Source: Auriscalpium vulgare (taxonomy: Eukaryota; Basidiomycota; Agaricomycetes; Russulales; Auriscalpiaceae). From it: a stretch of 64,000 nucleotides of DNA. Both the position numbers and the translations under genes were made by a program. Position 1 is the first letter of the stretch; every line of letters begins with the position of its first letter. The stretch is from the NCBI GenBank assembly GCA_019915015.1, contig JAHBBC010000019.1, positions 1,041,283 through 1,105,282 of the forward strand, read 5' to 3'. Below are positions 1 to 12,000 of this stretch, in pieces. The notes beneath the pieces were generated by a model. The model was not told the origin of the DNA, made no database searches, and saw only the letters and a program-made list of their open reading frames with translations.

Positions 1-283
1 TCGCGTCGTTTGTCATTACTGAGCACACAATCCCAGTCCAAAGACATGCTTCGATGGCGGAGCAACAAGCTCCCTTCCGGTATCGGCCCTATTACTTCCC
101 GGGTGCGTCGCACGACTGGACATGCCGAAGTCGGGATCCCACGGACAATGCTGTTGGTTCGTATTCTCAGGTGCCGAAGTGATAGCATGCGTCCGCGACG
201 CACCGCATAAAATGCCCGCATCCTTCACATGGCCAACAGATTGATCTCCCTGCCACCCAGCTGCCTCGGTCCTGTGTTCTGAC

Positions 284-2614
284 ATGTCGCTCGCTGTTTA
301 TGTCTTCATCGCGGCCTCAGGACTCGTACTGTGGGGCCTTCTGCTCGCTATACGCCATCGTATTCGACAGTTGTCCCTCAGGGTTATTAGAGGGCCCTCA
401 GGTGCTCTTCGTGTTACGGGTTGGTCTTTCTACAGTCTCCTGTTCTTCTTTTCTGATCACGTGCGACAGGACATTATCCACAAATTTACAACCCGAGTCT
501 GGGCATGGAGTTCTTGGTCAATTTGCTGGATTATGGTCGTGTGGCTAGGATCTCAGGGGTGCTCGGTGTAAGTCTGCCTCTGCCTGAAAGATATCCATTC
601 TGATGTGGGACAGGACACTAAACTCGTGGTGTCCGATCCTGTGGCATGCAATACAATCCTAGTGAAGGAACAAGACGTATTCGAGGAGACTTCTTGGTTT
701 CTTGCGTATGTTCCTCGGCTCTAGTCCTCCTCATGCTCTCTGACATATCCTCTAAGCGTGAATAACAGCGTTTTCGGCCCTGGTCTGCTAGGAATGATGG
801 GTACGTATCTATTCCCATATAATACAGTAATGACCCTCTCTAAATTTCTGGCAGGCCCCAGGCACCGCAGGCAACGGAAGCTTCTCAACCCAGTATTCTC
901 CATCAAGCATATGCGCTCAATGATGTCAATCTTCACCAACATTACCCACGAGGTAAGTTGCTCATGCAGTTTGAACGACGTCCTGTCTACCACGGAGGTA
1001 TTAGCTTCGAAACGTACTGAAGGCGAAGACGGCGGATGCGCCTCAGGAGATCGATCTCATGCAATGGTTTTCACGACTTGCGCTAGAGCTGGTGGCCCAA
1101 GGCGGCATGGGATATACTTTCAACAGCCTCGACCCACATCACGACGGCAATGAATTTGGCCGTGCGATCAAGGAATATTTGTACGTATCATTTCTTCATT
1201 GCTCTCCTGTTGGTTCTTGAAGTATGTTGTATAGGCCTACACTGGGTAAAGTGATGATGATCCGGAATGTATTTCCACCAGTCAAACGCATCGTGCCGGC
1301 CATGATTCGGACGTTCATTGGACGTCGGATTCCCTGGCCAGCTTTGAGTCACCTCATGCACCAGACAGACGTCATGCACGGCAATACCAAGGTCATCTTC
1401 GACGAAAAGAAGGCCCTCCTAGATCTTGGAGACTCGGAGATGGTGTCTCAAATTGGCGAGGGAAAGGATGTTATCAGTATCCTTCGTGAGTCGACCTAGA
1501 ATATCATATGTTTCATGCTGAGGAATGTCTGCAGTGAAGGCAAACACGGCTGCCTCTGCCGCAGACCGGTTGCCCGACGACGAAATCCTCGCACAAATGA
1601 GGTTCGTGACCTAAATTTGTCGGTCATGTTCGTGTCTGATCTCGCATACGTCAGCACGCTCTTGTTTGCCGGAACAGATACAACGTCGTCAGCCCTCGCT
1701 CGGATTTTTCATCTGCTATCCGAGCGTCAGGATGTCCAAGAAAGGCTCAGAGATGAACTGTCCGCCGTCCCAGAGGCCGAGCTTGGTTATGATCAGCTCG
1801 TCAATTTGCCTTATCTCGACGCGGTCTGTCGGGAGACGCTCAGGCTGTGAGACACTTATTCATGGTACATCAACCAGTAGCTCACAGGCACATCCATATT
1901 TGGCCAGATATCCTCCAGTGCCCATCATTACTCGAACGTATGTCCAGTGTTTCTGCCACTTACACCGTACAGTGCGGCGCTGATTGTCTGTCCATGCTAG
2001 TTGTCGCTCACAATTTTCTCTTCCACTCTCTGTTCCAATAACCACCACCGATGGAGAGCTGCTCTCGTCGATCATTATCCCGAAGGATACTGACATTGAC
2101 ATCAACATTCTGGGCATCAATCGCGACCCGACCATCTGGGGCTCGGATGCCTCGGAGTGGAAGCCCGAACGATGGCTCGCGGACCTTCCCGGGAGCGTCG
2201 AGGCTGCACGAATTCCTGGGATATATTCGAACACGTATGTGCACGGTTCCGAACATGTCGCAGCTGTATGACTAATAACATGGGGATGCAGGCTGACATT
2301 CCTCGGCGGAGGGCGCGCCTGCATGTAAGTGTTCTTCTGCCGTGCAGTCGTTGACTGACGCAAACTGTATGACATACTAGTGGATTCAAATTCTCGCAGC
2401 TCGAGATGAGTAAGTGCCACCTCATGACTTCGTGTGAGGGCTATTTTCATCACTCCTTGCAGAGGTTGTACTCTCGCAGCTCATCCGCGCCTTTCGTTTC
2501 CGCCCCTCCAAGAACTCGGAGGTAATTTGGAAATTTGGAGGAATCCTCACGCCGTCGGCGAAAGGCTCGACTGCGATAGGCCCGACCATGCCAATGTTGC
2601 TGGAGCGCGTTTAG
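284..2614 (+). CDS. Cytochrome P450 monooxygenase, multi-intron, possible frameshift
   Basis: Haem-thiolate monooxygenase, probably ER-anchored. The start at 284 gives a hydrophobic N-terminal segment followed by a basic stretch and the proline hinge IRGP. Later exons give the C-helix HRRQRKLLNP (about 865), the I-helix FAGTDTTS (about 1670), the K-helix ETLRL (about 1840), the PERF-type motif KPERW (about 2160) and the haem loop FLGGGRACIGF, whose Cys codon lies next to an intron near 2322. The last exon ends LLERV at 2614. About a dozen introns can be placed, for example 568-613 (GTAAGT..CAG) between ISGVLG and DTKLVVSDP. Oddity: in the second exon the frame reading STNLQPESG does not connect to the conserved MEFLVNLLDYG that starts at about 509. 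One inserted base or two deleted bases at about 506-508 would explain it, so the allele may be broken or the base miscalled. Family assignment is secure; the CYP family number is not. Confidence 0.85.
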
Positions 2615-3146
2615 GAGACTCGGTAGTCATTGATCAAGTGTTTCCCCGATGTGTAGCTTTCGTCCATGCAAATCACTGCCCCATGGAAAGTTAAAACGGT
2701 CCAACGACCCAACAGCAAGCTGCAGCGGCTCACTTGTACCCACAATCCCACCACATCGCTCTGATATATCGCCACGCCTTTTAGGTGTGATCGTCATGGC
2801 AAAGCTCGGTAGCATGCCTTGTCGTTGCGGACAAAGCAGCCGACATAAGCTCCCTGGTAAAGCATAGCGTGTATATTGTTGTGCTCAGTAAAGATGTGCA
2901 TAATGAGAAGTCCTCCGTACTCAGGTTGAACTGAGTATCCCCTCGTTCTAGAGCTCTTGGGAGCGACTACCCTGCCTCCCGGCCGGCCGAATGTAGACAG
3001 TATACAAACAGAAGATGTGGTTCTACTGCAAGAACGTCATCATAACAGGCTTGTGCGATTGCGCGAGTAGCATCGCATGGGTAGGTAGTACCATCGGGTC
3101 GAACGAAAGCGTAGTCGACAGACGAACCTCTCCCCGTGGGTAGTTG
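2615..3146. other. Intergenic, P450 to SH3 gene (tail to tail)
   Basis: No coding signal seen. The two neighbouring genes converge here, so this holds both 3' untranslated regions. Confidence 0.5.
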
Positions 3147-4265
3147 TTATCTGTACTGCTCTTCCCATACGTGGTGGGAGGGCTGGGCGAAAGCGGGCCC
3201 TTCGTAGATTTGGGTGTTCACCTGCGGCTGGTAGCTGGGTCCGGGTGAGGGCCAGCTAGGCGTTGCTCCAAGTATGCCCGTGGGGGCCGGATAGAGCGGC
3301 GCCGGGAGTCCGCCTGGCACCGCAGGCTTGGGAGAGCCAGCGAAGACTTGGACGTAGCTGGCAGGGAATGAGCCATACGTCTCGTCGCGGCGTCCGTAAT
3401 ACCATCCCCCGCCGGGCTCGGATAAAACCTCAACTACGAGCCCCGGGAAGAGAGCCAAGCGTTTCGGGTCCTGCGTGTGCGTCAGCCAGTGCATCTCGAC
3501 AGCGTAATGGTGGAAGCACTCACCGAGCCATCCTCATTGTACGCGTACAGCGCTTTGGCAAAGCGTATCTGGGGCAAGCCTGACTGCGAGAACACAGAGA
3601 AGGGTGTCAAATAATTGCCCGGTTCCGTGTGACGTGGCGAAACTAACCGCTGGAAGCTGAGGGGACAGGTGAAAGCGCTGCGGGGGCTGAGTATTGCCTG
3701 GCAAGGAATGGATTCCGTTGAAATAATCCTTGGAGGATGAGTGAGGAACGGGTGGCGCCGAATGTGGGGGCTGCAGCTGCGACTGTGCAGCATAGAAGCC
3801 AGCCTGGGCGGCTGGGGCAGAATGCACCACGGGCTGCGTCGACTGCTGGTAGCTTTGACTCGGCAGGACGGGCAGCAAGGCGGGCGGTCGTGGCGGGCCC
3901 GGGACGTGCTTCTGGACGTAGTGGGCGGGGAAAAGACCGATCTGGTAGTTCAGCCTGCCCTGCCACTCGTTGTTCTCGTGCTCCTGGAGAACTTCAATCA
4001 CGTCTCCCTTGCGGAAGGAGAGGTGCTCCTTCATCTACATTGTCGGTAAGTTTGCTATCCGGTCAAGGCATGCGAGGCTCATGAAACACACCATGTGGCC
4101 AACATTGAAATCCTCCAGAGCCGTGGCCAACGTCGGCGCTGGCCCAGGGAACATGTCAATGGTGGCGTTCGTAACGGACTGGAGGACGTCGTTTCTCTGG
4201 CCCAAAGCTGAGGCGTAGCGCCGTGCTCTAGCGGCCATGACAGCGGTGCCGGCTGCGTTCTGCAT
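3147..4265 (-). CDS. Two-SH3-domain adaptor protein
   Basis: Likely cytoplasmic scaffold that binds proline-rich partners. Exon 1 (from Met at 4265) ends FNVGHM and splices to MKEHLSFRKGDVIEVL, building the first SH3 domain (about residues 50-110, closing with IGLFPAHYVQ). A proline- and glutamine-rich linker of about 100 residues follows. The second SH3 domain is built from AKALYAYNEDGS spliced to DPKRLALFPGLVVEVL and ends GGGWYYGRRD and SFPASYVQVF. At least three introns are visible (about 4033-4087, 3588-3648, 3480-3528). The C-terminal tail is again proline rich and ends EEQYR. The sequence has the ALYDF-like, W-W/Y and FPxxYV signatures of SH3 folds. I cannot match it to a named yeast orthologue; actin-patch or endocytic adaptors are candidates. 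The start could also be the internal MAARARRYAS. Confidence 0.8.
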
Positions 4266-5984
4266 GGCAAGAGGAAAAGGTTTGGTGTCGAGTGACTAGG
4301 AGACTGACAGGGGGGAAGCGCTCAAAGGGCGATTGTATACTTATACTTCTGAGAGAGCCGCCACCGCCACTGGTTTCGGGCATTCGGTCCTGCAAAGACA
4401 ATGAAAAAGTTCCCAGGGGCCGCTGTCGAGTCAGAGGAATCCGACAGCTCCTGTGATGGGGAGCACGCCTTCGACCTACCCTTCTGACAAACCGCGCCAT
4501 ATTGCTGCATACGGGTGGCATGGAATCTAACCGTGCACCCGACAATTACATTGAGGTACATATGTGGTTTGTGCGGACTGCGCTTCCTACAGCTTGAGCG
4601 GTGCGTGACGCCGACGTGGCGGAGTCTTCTTACTTCTTTCGCAGGGGCCAACATGCGTCAGGCGGGTAGCAGTGCAGTGGTCGGGACGGGAGGGCCGATG
4701 CGGGGATGTCCATGGAGGCTGAAACGCGTGGAGAGTGCGGGGGATTCCGCACTTCGAGATGGAGGCGCGAGTGGTGGATGCGGGGGACCCAAATTCAGGG
4801 AAGTTAGAGCAAAGTATAATTGGTGAATAGGCGACGCTGGAGATCGGCCTACGCAGCCGGTTACGTCCTCGATGACGGGATTCGCCACCAAATACACATG
4901 TAGTTGCATATCGAAGCTTTGGAATTCGGCCCTGCATGGCTACCAGCGTGATGAAAGCTTACTGGCCTGCATGCTGCCACGAATTGTGGCACGCCGTTGT
5001 TCCGGACCAGCAGGCAGGACCAGAGGCAGATGAGAGTGGTCGTAAGGAAACTCGGACGGGCGCACCGTTATGAAGCGTCGGCCATATGGACGGGTCATCG
5101 ATCCCCGGAGGCATGTAACTGGGTCGCGGCGGGAGGGGCGACGTGTCTGATTTGGACTAGTTTTGAGTGTTGTCCGCATATGTACCCGCCATGCATGAAG
5201 GCGTGCGGATTGCGCAACCGTACATCGATTGCGAATGGGACATTCCGCCGAGACCAATCATTGTCGAGCAAAGTGCAAGCTAAAGTTCGGCCGAATGTCA
5301 TCATGGCGCCACCGAGTAGCCTTATAGTTGACATGGACACACGTTGACCTTCGTGATGGGCAGATCGCTGTGTAGAAGGCCGGCCGCTGCACAAATTGCC
5401 ACGCTTGAATCTGCACTCACAGACTTCTGGTGGCGCGCTGGAAGAGGCCGACAGTCAAAATCCATGGAATCGATGTGCAGCACAAGTCTCAAGAGACTCA
5501 CCGTTGCCAAATCAAACCCGTGACCAACACCCATCAATCCTCAAAAGCTGACACCGATGCGATGTGATGTGATGAGTTGCAGGGACTGTTGTAAACATTG
5601 TGCGCTGTGCGCAATCGTACACACCGCCTTGTCGAAAGGAGGTCAATCGCTCACGGCCGCCCAGTGGACCTAGCCTCAAAAACGTGGCATTTCTATGTAT
5701 CTGCACAACAACCAGGTGAGATGGTGGCACACGCGCGACATGTAACTGCGATGCCACGGCGTCAATTAATGTACTCAGGATCGGGGTGGCGAACGACGCA
5801 CCCAGTAGCAAAGGAACGAGGGTCGTTACGGGGCGATTGTCATAAAAATAATACAACATGAGAAAGAAAGGTAGGTGGCTGGGCGGGAAAAGGCGGATCG
5901 TGGTCGTAATATGTGGAGAGCAGTCAGTCAGTACTGTCCAAATGCTGAAAAGCGGTATACAGAGGAATCAGATGAGGATCGTGG
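4266..5984. other. Gene-empty stretch
   Basis: About 1.7 kb with only short, overlapping, unconserved reading frames on both strands. It must include the SH3 gene promoter and the 3' end of the VTT-domain gene. No repeat or RNA gene recognised. Confidence 0.45.
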
Positions 5985-7277
5985 TCAACGGGAAGTCGAT
6001 GATGACGGCGATATGGACAGCCGCCGGAGCCGGGGACTCGTCGGGACCTCATCCTCTGGCTTGAGCACCAATGCCGGCCCGGCTTCCAGGATGACATCCT
6101 CGTCGTACTCATCATCAGTCTCCGCATATCCCTCATCAACATCGTCGATGAGCACGAGCTGCGGGCCACCCTTGGCCTTGTTGGGCGAGGCCGCCGGTGG
6201 ACCCGACTCTAGGATAGCATCGTCCTCTCCGGCGAGCTGCACCTCTGCCTCCTCGACACCTGCTGCCTCCTCCGCCTCCCGCTTGAAAACATAGCGGATA
6301 CCGACCGGGATCATGGCACCCATGACGACCGCGGACAGCATGAAGAAATTCCGCCACGAGATCAGATGGAAGTCAGCCGCGCTGGTCATCGAGTCCAACC
6401 CGCCGCCAATCGTGGTATGGATGACAGTGACGCCGAAGATTCCGAGGAATGTGGATGTCCAGAATGGCACTAGGCCGATGCCGACGTGTGGGCAGATGAC
6501 ATTGACGACCCAATGCGGGGGTAGCGGCGCGATGCGCAGGACGATGAGGAAAGGAATGATATTTGCGCGTTGTGAGCTGACTTTCGCGGACCATGTTTCT
6601 AAGCGGCGTTGGAAAGAAGGAAGGGTGAGCAGGGCGGGACCGAGGGCTGCTGAGAGGAGATAGCAGAGGGTGCCGCCAGTAGCGACGCATGCGCAGGCGA
6701 GGGGGAGGGCTCTTGGAACGCCCCAAACGGCGCCTCCGAGGATAGAAAGGTACATGGATCCTGGCAAGGAGAAAGCTTGCAGGCTGGTGGGGGATGGGTG
6801 AACAAGGCGACAAGCCACCGGAACAAGCGGGCTTACAAGAGGTAGGTGATCACATAGCAGACCACGACGCGGAAGGGATAGATGTCTCTATACTTCTTGA
6901 GAAGGTAATTGAGGTCTTGTAGTGCAGCAAAGGACTTTGGGATGCGCAACAACGGCCGATCCTCACTGTGAGCACCCGTCAGTCCGAAAACGCACGATTG
7001 GGAGCTCAAAGGCGTACGGGTCTAATGGCGGCAATGCGAGCCACAGGGTACCCCCAAGCACGATCGAGCTGACCAGAAATATCACAGCCATCTTGAGCGC
7101 AGCGTTGAAGATGACCCTGCGGGCATTGGGGGGGTTGGTTCCGTGTGGAGCCGTGCCATAGGAGTGAGAGGCAGACTCGTCGGAAAGGAGGGAAGACGAC
7201 TCGTCGTCGTCACGGAAGTGGACGGTGGCCAGCGTGTATGCGGATGAGTTTGAATGAATGGTAGGGGAGGAGACCAT
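5985..7277 (-). CDS. TMEM41/Tvp38-type VTT (SNARE-associated Golgi) membrane protein
   Basis: Multi-pass membrane protein of the DedA/VTT family, whose eukaryotic members act in ER/Golgi lipid scrambling and vesicle traffic. Start at 7277 (MVSSPTIHSNSS) chosen because the longer upstream extension is Cys-rich and unlike the family. Exon 1 carries an acidic-serine cytosolic stretch (DDDESSSLLSDES) and a transmembrane helix (VIFLVSSIVLGGTLW). Exon 2 gives PKSFAALQDLNYLLKKYRD and a helix ending VVCYVITYLL. Exon 3 opens with the family signature LQAFSLPGSMYLSILGGAVWG, then the core IIPFLIVLRIAPLPPHW and VNVICPHVGIGLVPFW, which form the re-entrant VTT region. The C-terminus is a long acidic tail with two repeats of the type ILESGP/ILEAGP. 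Two introns. Length about 380-400 residues. Confidence 0.85.
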
Positions 7278-7841
7278 TGCTGCGGAGAGGAAGACAAGAG
7301 ACAACGGGCAGAGCATCCAAGTCGTTCCACAACCCCGGCACTCGTGGGACTTTTTGGCCGGCACTTGCCTCGTGGTGAGGTCACTTCCGATGCGTCCCGC
7401 TGCTTTCGTTCATCGTATCTCATATGTTACAATATGCTATTGGGCTTTCTGCGCATGTACAATCTCAGTGGATGCAGTCATGCGCTAGGTGAGTCACCTT
7501 GTGCATGCCGCGTTGCATGCCACGTTGTAGATAGGTTGTAAGCAGTAAAGCTTCCGCATTATTTACAGAATGCCATGCTACTGACATCAGACACCGAGCA
7601 GTGACGGCGCCAGGAGACGGTGAGACGACGATGGGAAGCGCAAGGAAATGAAGACGCGACGGACAAACGCCGACGCACCGGCATGCGGCAGCGCAGCAAC
7701 GTTCGCTCAGGTACTGCTTCTATCGACGCAAGAATAAGCAGAGACGCGCAAATACACAAGACAAGACAAACCCGATGTATCGAGTCACCGGCCGTAATTG
7801 AGTCAAGTTCTGGTAGTGCTTCATTGCGCCGATTGGGCTAG
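7278..7841. other. Intergenic, no gene seen
   Basis: Promoter side of the VTT-domain gene and 3' side of the PIG-L gene. No coding or RNA signal recognised. Confidence 0.45.
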
Positions 7842-8804
7842 CTATGTAGCTCGCATCACGAGGCCCGGCGGGATGGCCACCCATTCATTGACCCACATAT
7901 ACCTCGAGAACGTCAAGTACAGCCACCGGAACCACACGAGCTGGCTGGTATGTTGCCGCAGGGCGCGGTGCGCCGTCCAGTACTCGCGCACGCCCGCGAC
8001 GAACGCCGGCACGGGCACGCCGCCAAGGTGCCCGTAGCCCAAGTAACTGAGGATGTGCGGGGTGGCGAGGTCGAGCTTCGCGAGGACGGGAGCGAGGATG
8101 CCGACGTATTTGGTGGAGACGGGTACGGTGATGAGCGCGTGGGCACGCAGGGAGGGCTGCGAGGTGAGGAGGCGCGAGGTGCCGAAGAAGAGGGAGATGT
8201 GGTTTGGATGGGAGGAAACGCCGCGTGGATCGAATGTGAGTATCTGTAGATGCGAGGCGTGCTGAGTGCGGGGTATCCATAATGTATGCGTGACGCACGG
8301 TGGTGATCTCGTTGTCTACGACATATGGTTCTACTGTCTCGGCTATGAGACTGGCGTCCCACGTTGCAGTGAAATTGTCCTGCAGTCCACTGCAGTACTT
8401 CATCAGCCTTACCCCACGCAGTCGATAAAGTGTGCATACGGATAATCGACAATCCATCGGCGCGAAGAGTCTATGCCGAACACATCCAAGCTATTCCACA
8501 ACTCGCCCTTCCGGCGCTCCCCCTGCCCGTCCGCGTTCCCCGTCGAGAGAGAGAGCACGTAGAGCTCCGATTCCGTGGTGTCATCAGCCAAGGCATTCCG
8601 ACGACCTGTGAGGGCGGTGAGGGTAGGGCCAAAGAAGAAGCTTTCATCGTCTGGGTGTGCGATGAGCAAGAGCACGCGCTCGGGCTTGGACGGCAAGGAT
8701 GGGGAGACTATGTGGAAGGCATGCTCTGAGTGCCAGGGGGTAGACAAGACGGCCAATAGGATGGGCGGAAGCAGGAGGAGCGGGCTGAGCAGGCCGGCGA
8801 ACAT
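7842..8804 (-). CDS. GPI12: N-acetylglucosaminyl-phosphatidylinositol de-N-acetylase (PIG-L/GPI12)
   Basis: Catalyses the second step of GPI-anchor synthesis, removing acetate from GlcNAc-PI at the cytosolic face of the ER. The first exon (8804 to about 8409) has an N-terminal membrane anchor (LLSPLLLLPPILLAVL), the zinc-binding motif AHPDDES with FFFGPTL, and the family stretch LSTGNADGQGERRKGEL followed by LDVFGI. The next exon gives LQDNFTATWD and VDNEITT. The last gives the second metal-site signature TFDPRGVSSHPNH and ends with LSYLGYGHLGG and an aromatic C-terminal part (WFRWLYLTFSRYMWVNEW). Two introns, about 300 residues in all, normal for the fungal family. The upstream neighbour is the Helitron, starting about 200 bp away in the opposite orientation. 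Confidence 0.9.
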
Positions 8805-9011
8805 CGCGGTTCTACTCCAGGTGCACCCATATCATATCCAGCCATTAATGGTGGGCCAATTTCCCTGCAATCGGGGGTGGATCTTGTAAAACAATAAGCC
8901 TGCTTACCCTATGCCATCGTGTCTCACCTGTGCACGGGCCATTCTGCGCCGTACTTAGTCTTCTGATGTTGTCCTATCCGTCATCTCATCCCCCAACACA
9001 TCGCCAACATC

Positions 9012-12000
9012 ATGTCTGCTTTCGTTAGTGGCGTCCCTGCGTCTGTACTCATCGACAACACGGCACCTTCCTCCCTCTTATCCCTCTCGTTTGTCCTCGC
9101 ATCCCCATCACTTTGTGACAACTCTCGTCCGTCTGGCGCGCTACGTGTCGGTGATGTTTTCCGTGCGACCGTCACTATCAGCACTCCCGACAGCGCAGCA
9201 ACATCTGTCCTTGATTGCACGCTGCATGCCAATGCCCCCTGTGATATAGTCCTTGGTCGCGACTGGATCCTGTCCGCTGGAATTTCTGGCCTGCCGCAAG
9301 CCACACCCGTTCACCGTACGTTCAGCTCTTGCGAACTTACCTCAATGCCTAACATATGTCTTTAGGACCCACAAGCACGCCACGGTTGCCGCGGCCTCCG
9401 TCACCTCTGTCTCTGCCCTCCCATGCGGGAAATTCATCTGCACCTGTTGCTTCCTGCTCGTCGCCTCTTGATTACTCTCTGGAGAGCACTCTTGTCCCTT
9501 CCGGCGACGCTTGCCGAAGGTCCTTTTTGTTTTCTGATGATAGCACTGCCCTTCAACGGCATCTGCTTGATCATGGGATCAGCAATGTCGCTGACTGCAT
9601 TCCTACCATGCGAGCTTCGCTTGCCAGTCACATCTTTGCTGGCCAATGCACCCTACAGACTAACGCCGCAGCACTTGCATGTATATCTATCCGCAATGTT
9701 TATAATACACCAGCCTTGTTTTTAAATGGGATCTTTGACATTGTCCTTAACAAGACTTACCCTTTACACCTGCTGTCCGCTTTGTGTGAATGCCTGCAGT
9801 TGCTTCCCTTTGGCGCAAAGGACAAACGCCGGGCATGTTGCAACGTACTAAGGTTGCGCAGGGATGCACTATTGATGTCTTTGAACCCTGTACCATCCGT
9901 CGACACTGTGCTCACATCGCTGGAGAAGCTGTCTCGGCGCCAATTGAGCACACTGGCAGCAAGCCACTCCATAGAGACGTCCTCGGACGAATGCGAGGAC
10001 TCTGTGCGCGACGCGCTCGTTTGCCATATGGTTGGGGGTTCTTGCCGCGTCACGAATTCCTCGTTGTTGCAAGCTGGTGAAAGTACTTTGTTTCACGGAT
10101 GCGCAGAGCCGGCGCCCTCAACGGAGTCTGACTCAGCATCCACTGACTTGCAAATTCACCTGCTTTCCACCGTCGTCATGAAGCTTTCTCGTCATCCCTT
10201 ACGCAGGCTCCTGCGACTACATGATGTCGCCTTTGAAGCGGACGACTCTGTTGGCAAGCTTCGCCGGCTCTTGAAGCGCTACATCTCCATACTCAAACGA
10301 GGCAAACGTCCGGCAGACAGGCGACGCGCGCGCCAGGAGCAGAACACAGTTTCGGATGACGCTGTTGACAATGCTAGAGCTGAGGTGCGTCGTCGCTGGC
10401 CTCAGCTGGTTCCGACTTCTCTCAAGGACAAAATTCTCAGACTCTTCAAAGAGCAAACATCGAGCAAAGCTCTCGCACAATTCACATGCGCCAGCTGCGC
10501 TCAAGGTACGCCTGTCAGCCGCCAGCAGACCCTCGCTGTTGCTGACATTCACATGAACATTTTGCGGGGCGATGCAGCGCATGCCGCCTTCGAGGATCTC
10601 GACGTTCGTCCGCCACTGCCTTTCGACGACGGCCCGCTCAAGGACGCGGTCGTCGATCCAGCCGGTGTCTCCCTCTCAGACGGCCCCGGTGCACCCCATC
10701 TGCTGCTTTGCACAACATGCCATTCCGCTTTGAAGCGCAAGAAGCTACCGCCGCTGTCGCTCGCAAATAGACTTTACCTTGGTCCCGTGCCACCCGAGCT
10801 CAAGGACCTCACCGTTGTCGAGGAGGCCATGATTGCGCGCTGCCGATCCAAGTGCTGGGTTGTTCAGCTCCGGGAGGACAACCAGGAGCTCTCCCTCCCG
10901 AACGCACAGCGTGGCATGAAGGGCCACATCATCGTCTACCCGCAGCGGCCTGGTGAGCTAGCCAGCATGCTCCCGCCTCCTGTCGACGAGCTCATCACGC
11001 CTATCTGTGTCCTGTTTGTCGGCTCAACGCCGCCCACACAAGAGTGGCTGCTCCAACATGCAAAGCCGCTCGCAGTCAGGCGCGAAAAAGTGCGCGCTGC
11101 TTTGGTGTGGCTCAAGGAACATAATCCCCTGTACAAGGACGTGACTATCGCACACGACGTGCTGGACAGCCTCCAGCCCGAGCAAATACTGCCGGTGCAC
11201 GTTGAGCATGTGCTTCCATCAGCTGCCGGCGACTCACTGACCGCGCGCTACGACGCTTCTGAAGGTCTGACAGCATCCTTGGAGCGCTCCCTCGAGCAGT
11301 CGCAGTCCCACCGCCCTGTGACATTCCAGAACGTTGTCATCACGGATGTTGACGGCCATGCACCTTCAAATGAGCTGCGCGCTGCTGCTGTGCGTCACGT
11401 CAAGCATAAGGGCGGTGCGTATGTCCAAATTCCGCATGATCCCGACCCTGCCAACGAGTTTTCTGATCCAGCCCTATTTCCCATGATCTACCCAACACTC
11501 TTCCCCTACGGCATCGGTGGCTTTGACGATGACAGGCGCGTCGCGAAGGTGTCCATGAAGCGCCAGGTCAAGCACTTGTTCGCGTTGTCCGACCGGCGCT
11601 TCCAAGAGCATTACTCGTTTCTTTTCACCGCCTTCAACATGCTCCAGCGCCGCGCGCTGCTTCTCCACACAAGCCTCAAGGTGAAGCGTGCCCGCTTCCC
11701 TGTTGTCGCAGCTGATTTTGCTGCAGTGTCAGTTGACGCTGTTCATCGTGTATCGGAGCGTGTGTCCCGGGGCGACTACGCGAGTGCGAACAGCGACGAA
11801 GAGCGTCAGGTCTTGCGCCTCATGAAGGAGGTGAATGTTATTAGTTCCCATGTACAGGGCTCTTCAGCCTCCCGCCTAGCCATGCGCAATCAGATACGTG
11901 GACTCATGATGGAGAAGGGCCTGCCCAGCTTCTACATTACCATCAACCCCGCTGACACATTCAACCCCGTTGTCAAGTTTCTCGCAGGCGGTGAGATTGA

